Source: Actinomadura darangshiensis (GTDB taxonomy: Bacteria > Actinomycetota > Actinomycetes > Streptosporangiales > Streptosporangiaceae). From it: a DNA stretch of 41,976 nucleotides. Where the stretch lies: positions 1 to 41,976 of the forward strand of contig NZ_SMKY01000048.1 of the NCBI RefSeq assembly GCF_004349235.1. Reading direction: 5' to 3'. Shown here one piece after another: positions 30,034-38,307 of the stretch. The notes below the pieces were generated by a model. The model ran no database searches and was not told the DNA's origin. It worked only from the letters and a program-made list of their open reading frames with translations. The translations under genes and the position numbers were made by a program. The number at the start of each line of letters is the position of its first letter. Within the stretch, counting starts at the first letter, position 1.

Positions 30034-30723
30034 TCAGGCACGCTTCTGGCGGGTGCGCGGGAGCATCGCCGCCGCGACCACGAGCCAGATGAGGCCGCCG
30101 AACCGGATGACCGGGATGAGCGGGGCGAACCCGTCGGCCAGCAGGGTCAGCGTGGACACCATCCCCGCGGCGGCCAGGACGAGCCCGATCCAGGTCAGCG
30201 GGCGCGGCAGCAGCCGGGCGAGCAGGCCGGTGACCGAGATCCCGGCGACGAGCATCGCGAAGCCCGCGCCGTAGAAGGGGCCGCCGGCCAGGAACGACAG
30301 GTCGGCGAGCGCGCGGGCGAGCGCCGGGCTCGCGTCCGCGGGCAGCCGCCCGCCCGTCCAGGCGAGCATCGCGCTCAGCGCCAGCGCGACGGAGGCCAGC
30401 AGCCCGCCGGCGAAGGTGATCGCCGAGCCGGGCGCGGTGATGCCGAGGGCGCGCAGCCGCCGGTAGAGGACGGCCGCCAGCAGGGCGAGGGGGATGGCGG
30501 AGCCCAGCAGCAGCCAGGAGCCCGCGTTGATCGCGGTGCCGTGCTCCTGCGCGTACCGCAGCACCTCGGCGCCCGTGGCGTCCGGGTGCGGGGTGGCGCG
30601 GTTGGCGATCACGTAGCCGACGGTCAGCGCCGTGAACGACAGGGCGGGGACCAGCAGCGGCGGCCCGGACTGCGGCCGGTGTCCGGAGGTCGCGGGACGT
30701 TCTGGAGCGGAAGCGGTGGTCAT
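30034..30723 (-). CDS. Multi-pass membrane protein of unknown function
   Basis: This 229-residue protein has about six membrane segments: LLVPALSFTALTVGYVIA, GSWLLLGSAIPLALLAAVLY, AITFAGGLLASVALALSAMLAW, GAGFAMLVAGISVTGLLA, LTWIGLVLAAAGMVSTLTLLADG and VIRFGGLIWLVVAAAML. The N-terminal 20 residues are polar. The layout resembles small DUF4386-like membrane proteins, but I do not recognise the family with certainty. It is divergent from a MarR regulator gene 87 bp away, its probable controller. A GAGGAG site precedes the ATG. Confidence 0.75.
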   Translation of the reverse strand: MTTASAPERPATSGHRPQSGPPLLVPALSFTALTVGYVIANRATPHPDATGAEVLRYAQEHGTAINAGSWLLLGSAIPLALLAAVLYRRLRALGITAPGSAITFAGGLLASVALALSAMLAWTGGRLPADASPALARALADLSFLAGGPFYGAGFAMLVAGISVTGLLARLLPRPLTWIGLVLAAAGMVSTLTLLADGFAPLIPVIRFGGLIWLVVAAAMLPRTRQKRA

Positions 30724-30801
30724 GACGTCTCCTCGTTGTCGTGCGGTCGTTGCTATACATCCGATAATGATTACAAAGCAGAACGATTGTCAAGCCGCTA
30801 T

Positions 30802-30813
30802 CATGTACACATG
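30802..30813. promoter_or_regulatory. Leaderless MarR promoter with inverted repeat at the start codon
   Basis: TATCAT (30799-30804) is a good -10 ending 6 bp before the ATG at 30811, so the transcript would start at or very near the start codon. CATGT (30802-30806) and ACATG (30809-30813) form an inverted repeat across this point, a natural site for autorepression. Confidence 0.5.
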
Positions 30814-31311
30814 GATATGAACGAGGAGGAGGGGCGTCCCGCGATCCCGGTGGGGGTGGCGTTCCTGCTGGCCCAACTGGGCGCGCACGGGGCCGCCCGG
30901 TTCGCCGAGCGGATCGCCGAGCTGGACCTGACGCCGCCGCAGGCCGGGCTGCTGCGCATGCTGGCCGGTGCCCCCGGCCGCAGCCAGCGGGAACTCGCGG
31001 GCCGGCTGGGCATGCCGCCGAGCCGCTTCGTCCCGTTCGCCGACGAGCTGGAGGAGCGCGGGCTGATCGAACGCCGCCGCAACCCCGGCGACCGGCGCCT
31101 CTACGCGCTGTACCTGACCGAGAAGGGCTTCGCCCTGCTGGCCGGGCTCGCGGAGGCCGGCGCGGCGCACGAGAAGGAGATGTGCCAGGCGCTGTCCGAC
31201 GACGAGCACCGGCAGGTGAAGGCGCTACTGGAGCGCATGGCCGAGCAGCAGGGGCTCGGCAGGGGAGTCCACCCCGGCTACCGCGGCGTCAAGCCCGGCC
31301 GGACGGGATGA
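30811..31311 (+). CDS. MarR-family transcriptional regulator
   Basis: This 166-residue protein has the MarR winged helix: LTPPQAGLLRMLAGAPGRSQRELAGRLGMPPSRFVPFADELEERGLIERRRNPGDRRLYALYLTEKG, where the wing motif NPGDRRLYALYLT is diagnostic. Flanking helices form the dimer interface. It likely represses the divergent membrane protein and itself. The start is the ATG at 30811 (a second ATG follows at 30817); no ribosome binding site precedes it, and a -10 sits at the right distance for a leaderless message. The C-terminal 20 residues are Gly/Arg-rich. Confidence 0.9.
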   Translation: MDMNEEEGRPAIPVGVAFLLAQLGAHGAARFAERIAELDLTPPQAGLLRMLAGAPGRSQRELAGRLGMPPSRFVPFADELEERGLIERRRNPGDRRLYALYLTEKGFALLAGLAEAGAAHEKEMCQALSDDEHRQVKALLERMAEQQGLGRGVHPGYRGVKPGRTG

Positions 31312-31317
31312 GACGGC

Positions 31318-31349
31318 GAGGCCGCCCCGGCGTGCTGCGGGACGGCCTC
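31318..31349. terminator. Terminator hairpin, second copy of a repeated stem
   Basis: GAGGCCGCCCCG (31318-31329) pairs with CGGGACGGCCTC (31338-31349), with the same single mismatch and an 8-nt loop. It lies between the MarR gene and the convergent PEBP gene. The arms are identical to those of the hairpin at 29993-30021; only the loop differs. Confidence 0.75.
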
Positions 31350-31358
31350 GGCGGACGC

Positions 31359-31880
31359 TCAGACGCCGTACTCGGGGACGATCGCGGCGCGGGCCAGCGT
31401 GTGGGCGGTGATGTTGAAGCCCACGACCGCCGGGGACGTGTCGGAGTCGAGGCCGAGCGAATCCACGTCCAGCGCGTGGACGGTGAACACGTAGCGGTGC
31501 GGGTCTCCGGGCGGCGGGGCGGCGCCGCCGAACGCCTTCGTCCCATAGTCGGTGCGGGCGTGCACGCCGACCTTGGAATCCTCGGTGCCGGCGCCGGTGG
31601 GCAGCTCGGTGACGCTCGCGGGGATGTCGAACAGCGACCAGTGCCAGAAACCGCTGCCGGTCGGCGCGTCCGGGTCGAAGCACGTCACCGCGAAGCTCCT
31701 GGTCTCGGCGGGGAACCCCGACCAGCTCAGGTGCGGGGACTCGTTGCCGCCGCTGAAGCCCCAGTCGTTGAACACGTGCCTGTCCGCCAAGCGCTCGCCC
31801 TCGGTGACGTCGTCGCTGGTGACGGTGAACGACGGAACCTCGGGCAGGTGCTCGTGCGGAAGCGGCGGCTTGCCGGCCAT
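31359..31880 (-). CDS. PEBP-like protein, YbhB/YbcL family
   Basis: This 173-residue protein has the phosphatidylethanolamine-binding-protein signatures of the bacterial YbhB/YbcL type: [44 protein letters not shown], where the DPDAP and HW residues line the ligand pocket, and later [27 protein letters not shown]. It is cytoplasmic (no signal peptide), and the family's ligand in bacteria is not established. The ATG has an excellent GTAGGAGGT site. Confidence 0.93.
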   Translation of the reverse strand: MAGKPPLPHEHLPEVPSFTVTSDDVTEGERLADRHVFNDWGFSGGNESPHLSWSGFPAETRSFAVTCFDPDAPTGSGFWHWSLFDIPASVTELPTGAGTEDSKVGVHARTDYGTKAFGGAAPPPGDPHRYVFTVHALDVDSLGLDSDTSPAVVGFNITAHTLARAAIVPEYGV

Positions 31881-31933
31881 GGCGACCTCCTACATCAGAA
31901 TCTGCTTGTTCCCCCCCATCTCTATCAGGGGCC

Positions 31934-32809
31934 TCACGTCTTGACGGCGCCCATGGTGAAGCCCGTGACGAAACGGTCCAGGAAGAGGTTGAACAGGAAC
32001 GCGATCGGCACCGCCGTGATGACCGTGGACGCCTGCAGCGACTGCCAGAAGAACACGTCCCCCCGGACGAGCTGGGTCGGCACGCCCGTGCTGACCACCA
32101 TCTCCGGGCTCGCCGACACGAACGCCAGCGCGTACACGAACTCGCTGGACGTGAGCGTGAAGCTGAACACGACGACCGCCACGATGCCCGGGAACACCAG
32201 CGGCAGGACGATCCGCAGGAACGCGCCGAGCCGGCTGTAGCCGTCCACCATGGCCTGCTCCTCGACGTCCTTCGGAACGGCCTTCAGGAACCCGATCAGC
32301 AGCCACACCGACACCGGGATCGTGATCGTCGGATACACGACGATCATCGACCAGAGCGAGTCCTCCAGGTGCAGCGCCACCACGACGCGGGTCAGCGACA
32401 GGAACAGCAGCGACGGCGGCACCAGGTACACCATGAAGATCGCGATGCCCATCGGCGTGCCCCACGGACGGTCCAGGCGGGCCAGCGAGTACGCGGCCGG
32501 AAGCGCCAGCACCAGCGTGACCAGCACCACGGCCGCGCCCACGATCAGGGTGTTCACCACGAACGTCAGGAACGGCGTGTCGGTGAACAGGAACGTCACA
32601 TGGTCGGGCGTCGCCGGCTTGTTGAAGAAGAACGGGTTGCTCTCCGGGTTGTAGAGGTCCTGGTTCTGCTTGAACGCGCTGACCACGCTCCACAGGAACG
32701 GCAGCGCGCACACCAGCGCCGCCAGGATCGCCGCACCGTACACGCCGCACCGCGCCGCCACATGCCGCCGCGCGTACTTGCGCCGAAGCGCCACGACATC
32801 GGTGGTCAT
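31934..32809 (-). CDS. Carbohydrate ABC transporter permease (second subunit, MalG-like)
   Basis: This 291-residue protein has six membrane segments and the ABC importer EAA loop as EEQAMVDGYSRLGAFLRIVLPLVFPG near residues 195-220. The N-terminal segment (GVYGAAILAALVCALPFLWSVVSAFK) and the ending GFTMGAVKT are typical of MalG-type subunits (CUT1 family). It overlaps the upstream permease gene by 4 bp (ATGA) and is the last gene of the importer operon. The substrate is probably a sugar or sugar alcohol, but it cannot be named. Confidence 0.92.
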   Translation of the reverse strand: MTTDVVALRRKYARRHVAARCGVYGAAILAALVCALPFLWSVVSAFKQNQDLYNPESNPFFFNKPATPDHVTFLFTDTPFLTFVVNTLIVGAAVVLVTLVLALPAAYSLARLDRPWGTPMGIAIFMVYLVPPSLLFLSLTRVVVALHLEDSLWSMIVVYPTITIPVSVWLLIGFLKAVPKDVEEQAMVDGYSRLGAFLRIVLPLVFPGIVAVVVFSFTLTSSEFVYALAFVSASPEMVVSTGVPTQLVRGDVFFWQSLQASTVITAVPIAFLFNLFLDRFVTGFTMGAVKT

Positions 32810-33750
32810 TGGGCCTCCCAACGTCGGACCGTGCGCAGGATCGCGATGGCGCCCGCGAGGAGCAGCGGGAACAGGAACAGGGCGATGGCGGCGCCCTGGC
32901 CGACGTCCCCGCCCTCGATGCCCCGGAAGTACGCCCACGACGCCAGGACGTCGGTCGAGTGGGTCGGGCCGCCGCGCGTCAGCACGTACGGGACGGTCAT
33001 GTCGGTGAACGTCATGATCGCGCCGAACAGCCCGGCGACCGCGATCACCGGCAGCGTCAGCGGGACGGTGACCTCGAACATCCGCCGCCAGAACCCGGCG
33101 CCGTCGATCCGCGCCGCCTCGTCGATGTCGCGGGGGATCGCGACCAGCCCGGCCATCACGATCACCGCGGCCAGCGGCGTCAGCCGCCACGTCTGCACCG
33201 CGATCACCGACCCCATCGCGGTGCCCGGCTGCCCGAGCCACACGATGTTCGCGTCGATCAGCCCGAGATGGCGCAGCACCCAGTCGACCGGCGAGTAGAT
33301 CGAGTCGAGGAACCACAGCCACGAGATCGTCGACAGCGCCACCGGCGTCGTCCACGGCAGCAGCACCAGGAACCGGACGAACCACTTGCCGCGGAAGTCG
33401 GCCACCAGGATGTTGGCGAGGATCTTCCCGAACAGGACGATCAGCACCATGCTCACCAGCGTGAAGACGAGCGTGTTGCGCAGCGCCCGCCAGAACACCC
33501 CGTCCGCGAAGATCTCGTCGAAGTTGCGGAACCCGACGAAGTCGAAGGACGGGTCGCCGGTCGTCACGTCCGAGAACGCGAACGCGATGGCCAGCAGGAA
33601 CGGGATGCCGACCAGCGCGACGATGTAGACGACCGACGGCAGCAGCATCACCCACGCGAGGAACCCGTCGCGGTCGGCGAGCCCCGCCTTGACCCGCCGC
33701 CCCTCCGCCGTCGCCACGGCGGGCTTGGGGCCGCTCCGCGCGTGCGTCAC
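32806..33750 (-). CDS. Carbohydrate ABC transporter permease (first subunit, MalF-like)
   Basis: This 314-residue protein has six membrane segments and the EAA loop DEAARIDGAGFWRRMFEVTVPLTLP near residues 210-235. The N-terminal 27 residues are cytoplasmic and polar. It is the partner of the MalG-like subunit. Its GTG start overlaps the stop of the ATPase gene by 4 bp (GTGA), so ATPase and permeases are translationally coupled. Confidence 0.92.
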   Translation of the reverse strand: MTHARSGPKPAVATAEGRRVKAGLADRDGFLAWVMLLPSVVYIVALVGIPFLLAIAFAFSDVTTGDPSFDFVGFRNFDEIFADGVFWRALRNTLVFTLVSMVLIVLFGKILANILVADFRGKWFVRFLVLLPWTTPVALSTISWLWFLDSIYSPVDWVLRHLGLIDANIVWLGQPGTAMGSVIAVQTWRLTPLAAVIVMAGLVAIPRDIDEAARIDGAGFWRRMFEVTVPLTLPVIAVAGLFGAIMTFTDMTVPYVLTRGGPTHSTDVLASWAYFRGIEGGDVGQGAAIALFLFPLLLAGAIAILRTVRRWEAQ

Positions 33751-34850
33751 GGTGCGTCTCCCGGGGGCGCGTCCCCGATCGCCGCATCCGCGATCGGCAC
33801 GGGCGCCGTCCGGTTGCCCGACTCGGCGTCGAAGAACCGGAGCCGCTCGGACGGCACCGCGAACGCGTGCGTCTCCCCGGCCTCCAGCGGCGTCGCCACG
33901 GTGGCGGGCAGCCGGGCGATCACGCGGGTCTGCGCGCCGATGCCCGTGATCGTCCCGTAGACGTGCCGGTCGCCGGACAGGTACTCCATCCGCTCGACCT
34001 GGAACGGCATCGTCAGCCGCGGCTCCGTCACCACGTTCTCGACGGGCAGCAGGTGCTCCGGCCGGAACCCCACCAGCACGCCGTCCCGCTTGACGAGGTT
34101 CATCGGCGGCGACCCGATGAACGTCGCGACGAACGTGTCGGACGGGTCGTCGTACACCTCCTGCGGCGTCCCGACCTGCCGGACGCGGCCGTGCTCCAGC
34201 ACCGCGATCCGGTCGCCGAGGCCCATCGCCTCCGCCTGGTCGTGGGTGACGTAGATGGTGGTCGTCCCGACCCGCTCCTGGAAGCGCTTCAGCTCGTCCC
34301 GCGCGGTCGCGCGCATCTTCGCGTCGAGGTTGGACAGCGGCTCGTCCAGCAGGAACACCGCCGGGTCCCGGACGAGGGCGCGCGCCAGCGCCACCCGCTG
34401 CCGCTCACCGCCCGACAGCTGGCGGGGCTTGCGGCGCAGCAGCGGCTCGATCTCCAGCAGCTCCGCCGCCCAGGTCGCCTTCTTCTCCCGCTCCTCCCGG
34501 GCCATGCCCTCCGCCCGCAGCGGGAAGACGATGTTGTCCCGCACCGTCTTGTGCGGATACAGCGCATACGACTGGAACACCATCGCGATCTGCCGGACCC
34601 GCGGCGGAAGCCCGTTCACCACGTTCCCGCCGATCAGGACCTCGCCCTCGGTGGGCTGCTCCAGGCCCGCGATCGTGCGCAGCAGCGTCGTCTTCCCGCA
34701 GCCGGACGGCCCGAGCAGCACCAGGTACTCCCCGGGCTCGGCCGCCAGGTCGACGCCGTCCAGCGCGCGGACTTGGTCCGACCGCCCCCGGCGGGCCCGC
34801 ACATGCCCGTCGAAGGTCTTCACCAGCCCCTTCACCTCTACGGTGTTCAC
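33747..34850 (-). CDS. Carbohydrate ABC transporter ATP-binding protein (MalK/UgpC type)
   Basis: This 367-residue ATPase has Walker A GPSGCGKTT near residues 46-54, Q-loop MVFQSYALYPHKTVRDNIVFPL, signature LSGGERQRVALARALVRDPAVFLLDEPLSNLD and switch His TIYVTHDQAEAM. The C-terminal TOBE region (VGFRPEHL onward) follows, as in the MalK/UgpC subfamily. An insert near residues 13-27 (DGHVRARRGRSDQVRAL) is slightly longer than usual. Many actinomycete sugar importers lack a dedicated ATPase and share MsiK; this one has its own. The GTG start at 34850 lies 5 bp after the binding-protein stop. Confidence 0.93.
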   Translation of the reverse strand: MNTVEVKGLVKTFDGHVRARRGRSDQVRALDGVDLAAEPGEYLVLLGPSGCGKTTLLRTIAGLEQPTEGEVLIGGNVVNGLPPRVRQIAMVFQSYALYPHKTVRDNIVFPLRAEGMAREEREKKATWAAELLEIEPLLRRKPRQLSGGERQRVALARALVRDPAVFLLDEPLSNLDAKMRATARDELKRFQERVGTTTIYVTHDQAEAMGLGDRIAVLEHGRVRQVGTPQEVYDDPSDTFVATFIGSPPMNLVKRDGVLVGFRPEHLLPVENVVTEPRLTMPFQVERMEYLSGDRHVYGTITGIGAQTRVIARLPATVATPLEAGETHAFAVPSERLRFFDAESGNRTAPVPIADAAIGDAPPGDAP

Positions 34851-34855
34851 GGGGG

Positions 34856-36313
34856 TCAGCCGCCGACGAGGCCGCGGCCGCGCCAGTTCTTGAAGATCGC
34901 GTTGATGCGGCCCTCCGCCTCCTTGACGGCGTCGCGCGGGGACGCCTGGCCGCGGGCGGCGCTGCCGAACATCGTCGGCAGGACGTTGGTGTTGAAGATC
35001 TCGCCGATCGCCGGGTTGGACGGGCCCGGGTAGCCGATGTTCGCGCTCCACGACGTCGCCGTCTTCAGCAGGCTCAGCTTGTTCGCGGGCTTGGCGCCCC
35101 ACGGGTCGTTGTCGAGCCAGCCGTTCAGCTGCGGCACGATCGACGGCCACCCCGGCAGGTCGTACAGCTCGGAGTAGTACGACACCGACGGGAAGTTCGC
35201 CGTGTAGTGCAGCAGGAACTCCTTGGCCGCGTCCGGGTTCCCCGCGTACTTCGGGACGATCCACTGCTGGATCACGTGCTGCGCCGCCATCGACGCCTTC
35301 GGGCCGCGCAGCGCGGGCACGAAGAAGATGTCGTCGCCGATCGTCCGGTTCGTGCCCATCGCGGTGCGCCACGCGGAGATCGAGTTCAGGATGTAGGACG
35401 ACTTGCCGGCGATGAGCGCCTGGTTGTTGGACGCGGGCGTCCACGAGAAGACCTCGCTGGTCTCCGCCTCCTTGAACAGCCGCGCCATGAACTCCACGGC
35501 GGCGACGGTCGCTTCGGAGTTGAGGACGACCTGCTCGTTCTCGTCCTGGACGGACCCGCCGAACGACCACAGCAGCGCCCGCGCCGCCATGTTCGAGTCG
35601 GTCTCCGGGGACAGCCCGATCCCGCACGGCACCCCGGTCTGCTTCTTGATCTGCGCGGCACCGCGCAGCAGGTCGTCCCAGCTCGTGGGGCCGTTCGGCA
35701 TGCCCGCCTTCTGCCACATCGACTTGCGGTAGTCGCCGGGGTCGGGCGACCAGCCGGGGCAGTAGCAGTAGAACCGCTTGGTGTTCGGGTTGTAGCTCGA
35801 CTTGCGGCACAGCTCCAGCTGCTTGCCCCACCGCTTGCTGGCCTCCTGGACGAGGTCGGTCATGTCCAGGACGGACGGCTCGTACTGCGAGAACGGCGCG
35901 ATGTGCTGGATGAGGTCGTGGCCGCGGCCCGCCTGGATCTCCGACGCGGCCCGGCGGGGGACGTCCACGGTGTTGATGTGGTCGACCCGGACGTCCACCC
36001 CGACCTTCTTGCCCCAGTCGGAGAGGAACTTGTCGAACCACTTGTCGTGCCGGGGCACGAAGTGGCTCCACATCAGGATGCTGAGCGAGCCGCTCAGCTT
36101 CTTCGCGGGGGCGGTGAACACCTCCTTCGGAGCGTTCCCGCTGTTCTTCGCCTGGGGACCGCTGCTCTCACTGGCGCACCCCGCCAGGGCGCCGTACGCG
36201 CCGGCCGCGAGTGCTGTGGAGGATAGGAAGCCGCGTCTGCTGAATCCGACGGAGTCGGACCGGGGGGCGTGGGGGGCCGTCCCCCCTCGGGGAACACTGA
36301 GCCGCTCGGCCAT
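34856..36313 (-). CDS. Extracellular solute-binding lipoprotein of the ABC importer
   Basis: This 485-residue protein has a twin-arginine signal (SRRGFLSSTALAAGAYGALAGC, preceded by 24 polar residues) that ends in a lipobox, Leu-Ala-Gly-Cys, so it should be exported folded and lipid-anchored. The mature part is a type 1 sugar-binding protein: SGSLSILMWSHFVPRHDKWFDKFLSDW, GRGHDLIQHIAPFSQYEP, YCYCPGWSPDPGDYRKSMWQKAGMPNGPTSWDDLL and a long C-terminal lobe. The ligand is unknown. The ATG has a GAGGAG site. Upstream (36314-36441) an inverted repeat GTCTC/GAGAC (36365-36379) and two GGTAAC copies (36385, 36404) may be control sites. Confidence 0.92.
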   Translation of the reverse strand: MAERLSVPRGGTAPHAPRSDSVGFSRRGFLSSTALAAGAYGALAGCASESSGPQAKNSGNAPKEVFTAPAKKLSGSLSILMWSHFVPRHDKWFDKFLSDWGKKVGVDVRVDHINTVDVPRRAASEIQAGRGHDLIQHIAPFSQYEPSVLDMTDLVQEASKRWGKQLELCRKSSYNPNTKRFYCYCPGWSPDPGDYRKSMWQKAGMPNGPTSWDDLLRGAAQIKKQTGVPCGIGLSPETDSNMAARALLWSFGGSVQDENEQVVLNSEATVAAVEFMARLFKEAETSEVFSWTPASNNQALIAGKSSYILNSISAWRTAMGTNRTIGDDIFFVPALRGPKASMAAQHVIQQWIVPKYAGNPDAAKEFLLHYTANFPSVSYYSELYDLPGWPSIVPQLNGWLDNDPWGAKPANKLSLLKTATSWSANIGYPGPSNPAIGEIFNTNVLPTMFGSAARGQASPRDAVKEAEGRINAIFKNWRGRGLVGG

Positions 36314-36441
36314 GGGGGTCTCCTCGCTCGGAGGTTGCCCCTTCGACGGTAGATCGCCTGGCCCGTCTCATCCAGAGACGATCCGGTAACTCTGCGTCAC
36401 TGTGGTAACGCCAGTCTCACCGGCCCCTTGCGCGACGCCCG

Positions 36442-37233
36442 TTACTTGCCGGTGGCCTCGGTATAGGCGGCGATGACCTCCGCGGGGTCGCCGTCCATGT
36501 GCATGCGGCCCTCGTCGATCCAGATGACGCGGTCGCACATCTCCTTGACCGTGTCCAGCTGGTGCGCGACGAGGAACACCGCGCCGGCGTCCTTGCGCAG
36601 CTCGTCGATGCGGCGCTTGCTCTTGTTCCGGAACTTGGCGTCGCCGGTGGCGAGGGCCTCGTCGATCAGCAGCACGTCGTGGGTCTTGGCGGCGGCGATC
36701 GCGAACCGGAGCCGGGCCCCCATGCCGGACGAGTACGTCCGCATCGGGTACTGGATGAAGCCCTCCTTCAGCCCGGCGAAGTCGACGATCTCCTTGTACT
36801 TGGACTTCGTCTCGGACGGCGACATGCCCATGGCGAGGCAGCCGAGGACGATGTTGCGCTCGCCGGTGAGGTCCTTCATCAGGGCCGCGTTCACGCCCAG
36901 CAGGGACGGCTGACCGTCGGTGTAGACGCCGCCGCGGTGCGGGGGCAGCAGCCCGGCGATGGCCTTCAGCAGCGTCGACTTGCCGGAGCCGTTGGTGCCG
37001 ATGATGCCGACGGCCTCGCCGCGGTACGCGACGAACGACAGGCCCTTGATCGCGTGGACCTCGGTCATCGACGGGCGGTGCTGGCGGCGCAGGACGCGGG
37101 AGAACGCCGACGCGGCGTTGCCCTTGCCGCCCGCGCCGTACACCCGGTAGACGATGTGCAGGTCGTCGACGACGACGATCGGCTCCCGCGTCGGGTCGAT
37201 GTCGAGGGTCCCGCGGACCTTCGTGTCAGCCAC
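36442..37233 (-). CDS. Polysaccharide/teichoic-acid export ABC ATPase (Wzt/TagH family)
   Basis: This 263-residue ATPase has Walker A GTNGSGKST, the family signature YSSGMGARLRFAIA in place of LSGGQ, Walker B VLLIDEALATGD and switch His VAHQLDTVKEM. This combination identifies the ABC-2 exporters of O-antigen, teichoic acid or galactan (Wzt, TagH, RfbE). It powers the permease encoded just upstream, whose stop it overlaps by 8 bp. The GTG at 37233 is preceded by GAGGAG about 10 nt away. No carbohydrate-binding C-terminal domain is present, so substrate capture must involve another protein. Confidence 0.9.
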   Translation of the reverse strand: MADTKVRGTLDIDPTREPIVVVDDLHIVYRVYGAGGKGNAASAFSRVLRRQHRPSMTEVHAIKGLSFVAYRGEAVGIIGTNGSGKSTLLKAIAGLLPPHRGGVYTDGQPSLLGVNAALMKDLTGERNIVLGCLAMGMSPSETKSKYKEIVDFAGLKEGFIQYPMRTYSSGMGARLRFAIAAAKTHDVLLIDEALATGDAKFRNKSKRRIDELRKDAGAVFLVAHQLDTVKEMCDRVIWIDEGRMHMDGDPAEVIAAYTEATGK

Positions 37234-38197
37234 GGCCGTATCGCTCCTCGGCACGGTAGAAGTACATGAATCCGCCGACCAGCGCCACCAGGGCCCACAG
37301 GACGGCGTACAGCCACAGCTGCGTGGTCTCATGGATCTTCAGGTTGGTCGAGACGTAGCCGCGGTACTCGCCGAGGAGCACGTGCCGGCTCAGCTCGACG
37401 TACACATAGCCCGGGTTCGCCTTCATCAGCTCGCCCAGCCAGCCGTACTCGGCCAGCTTGTGGCCGGACTGCATCATCTGGGGCAGGCTGAAGATGACGC
37501 CGGACGCGTAGAGCCACGTCCGCATGACGAACGGCAGCAGCTGGGTGATGTCGCGGTTGAACGCGCCCAGCCGGGCCATCACCATGCTGATGCCCACGTT
37601 GAACATCAGCTGGAGGCCCACCACCGGGACGAACAGCAGCATGTTGAAGCTGAGCGGCTCACCGAACGCGAACACGATCACGAACAGCACGATGAGCGCC
37701 ATCAGCAGCTGCTGGAGCTCGACGACGGCGATCGCCAGCGGCAGCGTGGCGCGCGGGAAGTGCAGCGCCCGGATCAGCGAGAGGTTGTCGCCGACCGACT
37801 TCGCCCCCGACGTCACCGAGCGCTGCGTGAAGCCGAACAGGAAGACACCGGTCACCAGGAACGGGATGAAGTCCGGGACGCCGCGGCTGGTGCCGAGCAG
37901 CAGCCCGAAGATCAGGTAGTAGACGGCCGCGTTGAGCAGCGGTGTCAGCAGCTGCCAGACTTGACCGAGCCGCGAGTCGGTGTACATCGAGATGTTCTTG
38001 GCGGAGGCGAACGCCCAGATGAAGTTCCGGCGGGCCCACACATCCTGGATGTATTTGCGCAGCGGGGGGCGCGCAGCGCTCTGCCTCAGCCCGTACCGTG
38101 CGGCGTAGTCGGCCAGCGTCTCGTTCACGTGAGGAAGCTCCGCGATCGTTCCGACCGACTCGCCACCCGGGGAACCGAGCCGTTCCGGGTGACTCAT
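37226..38197 (-). CDS. Polysaccharide/teichoic-acid export ABC permease (Wzm/TagG family)
   Basis: This 323-residue protein has six membrane segments after a cytoplasmic N-terminus of about 75 residues, and the ABC-2 pattern of the Wzm/TagG family: RRNFIWAFASAKNISMYTDSRLGQVWQLLTPLLNAAVYYLIFGLLL, then FLVTGVFLFGFTQRSVTSGAKSVGDNLSLIRALHFPRATLPLAI. It forms the channel for a lipid-linked polymer. No glycosyltransferases are next to the pair, so the polymer is made elsewhere in the genome. Confidence 0.92.
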   Translation of the reverse strand: MSHPERLGSPGGESVGTIAELPHVNETLADYAARYGLRQSAARPPLRKYIQDVWARRNFIWAFASAKNISMYTDSRLGQVWQLLTPLLNAAVYYLIFGLLLGTSRGVPDFIPFLVTGVFLFGFTQRSVTSGAKSVGDNLSLIRALHFPRATLPLAIAVVELQQLLMALIVLFVIVFAFGEPLSFNMLLFVPVVGLQLMFNVGISMVMARLGAFNRDITQLLPFVMRTWLYASGVIFSLPQMMQSGHKLAEYGWLGELMKANPGYVYVELSRHVLLGEYRGYVSTNLKIHETTQLWLYAVLWALVALVGGFMYFYRAEERYGRG

Positions 38198-38307
38198 GCC
38201 GCGAAGCCTATTGCAGTCGATGAGTCGAGAGTGACGTTCGCCCGCATGTGACCCCCGATTTGAGATCTTTGCGGAATCATGTCGGCGTCCCTGGGGATAC
38301 CCGGGAG

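Noticed and set aside
33747..36071. Fusion of upstream sequence with the sugar ABC ATPase
   Set aside because: The part before 34850 is a shadow of the binding-protein gene; the ATPase starts at the GTG 5 bp after that gene's stop.
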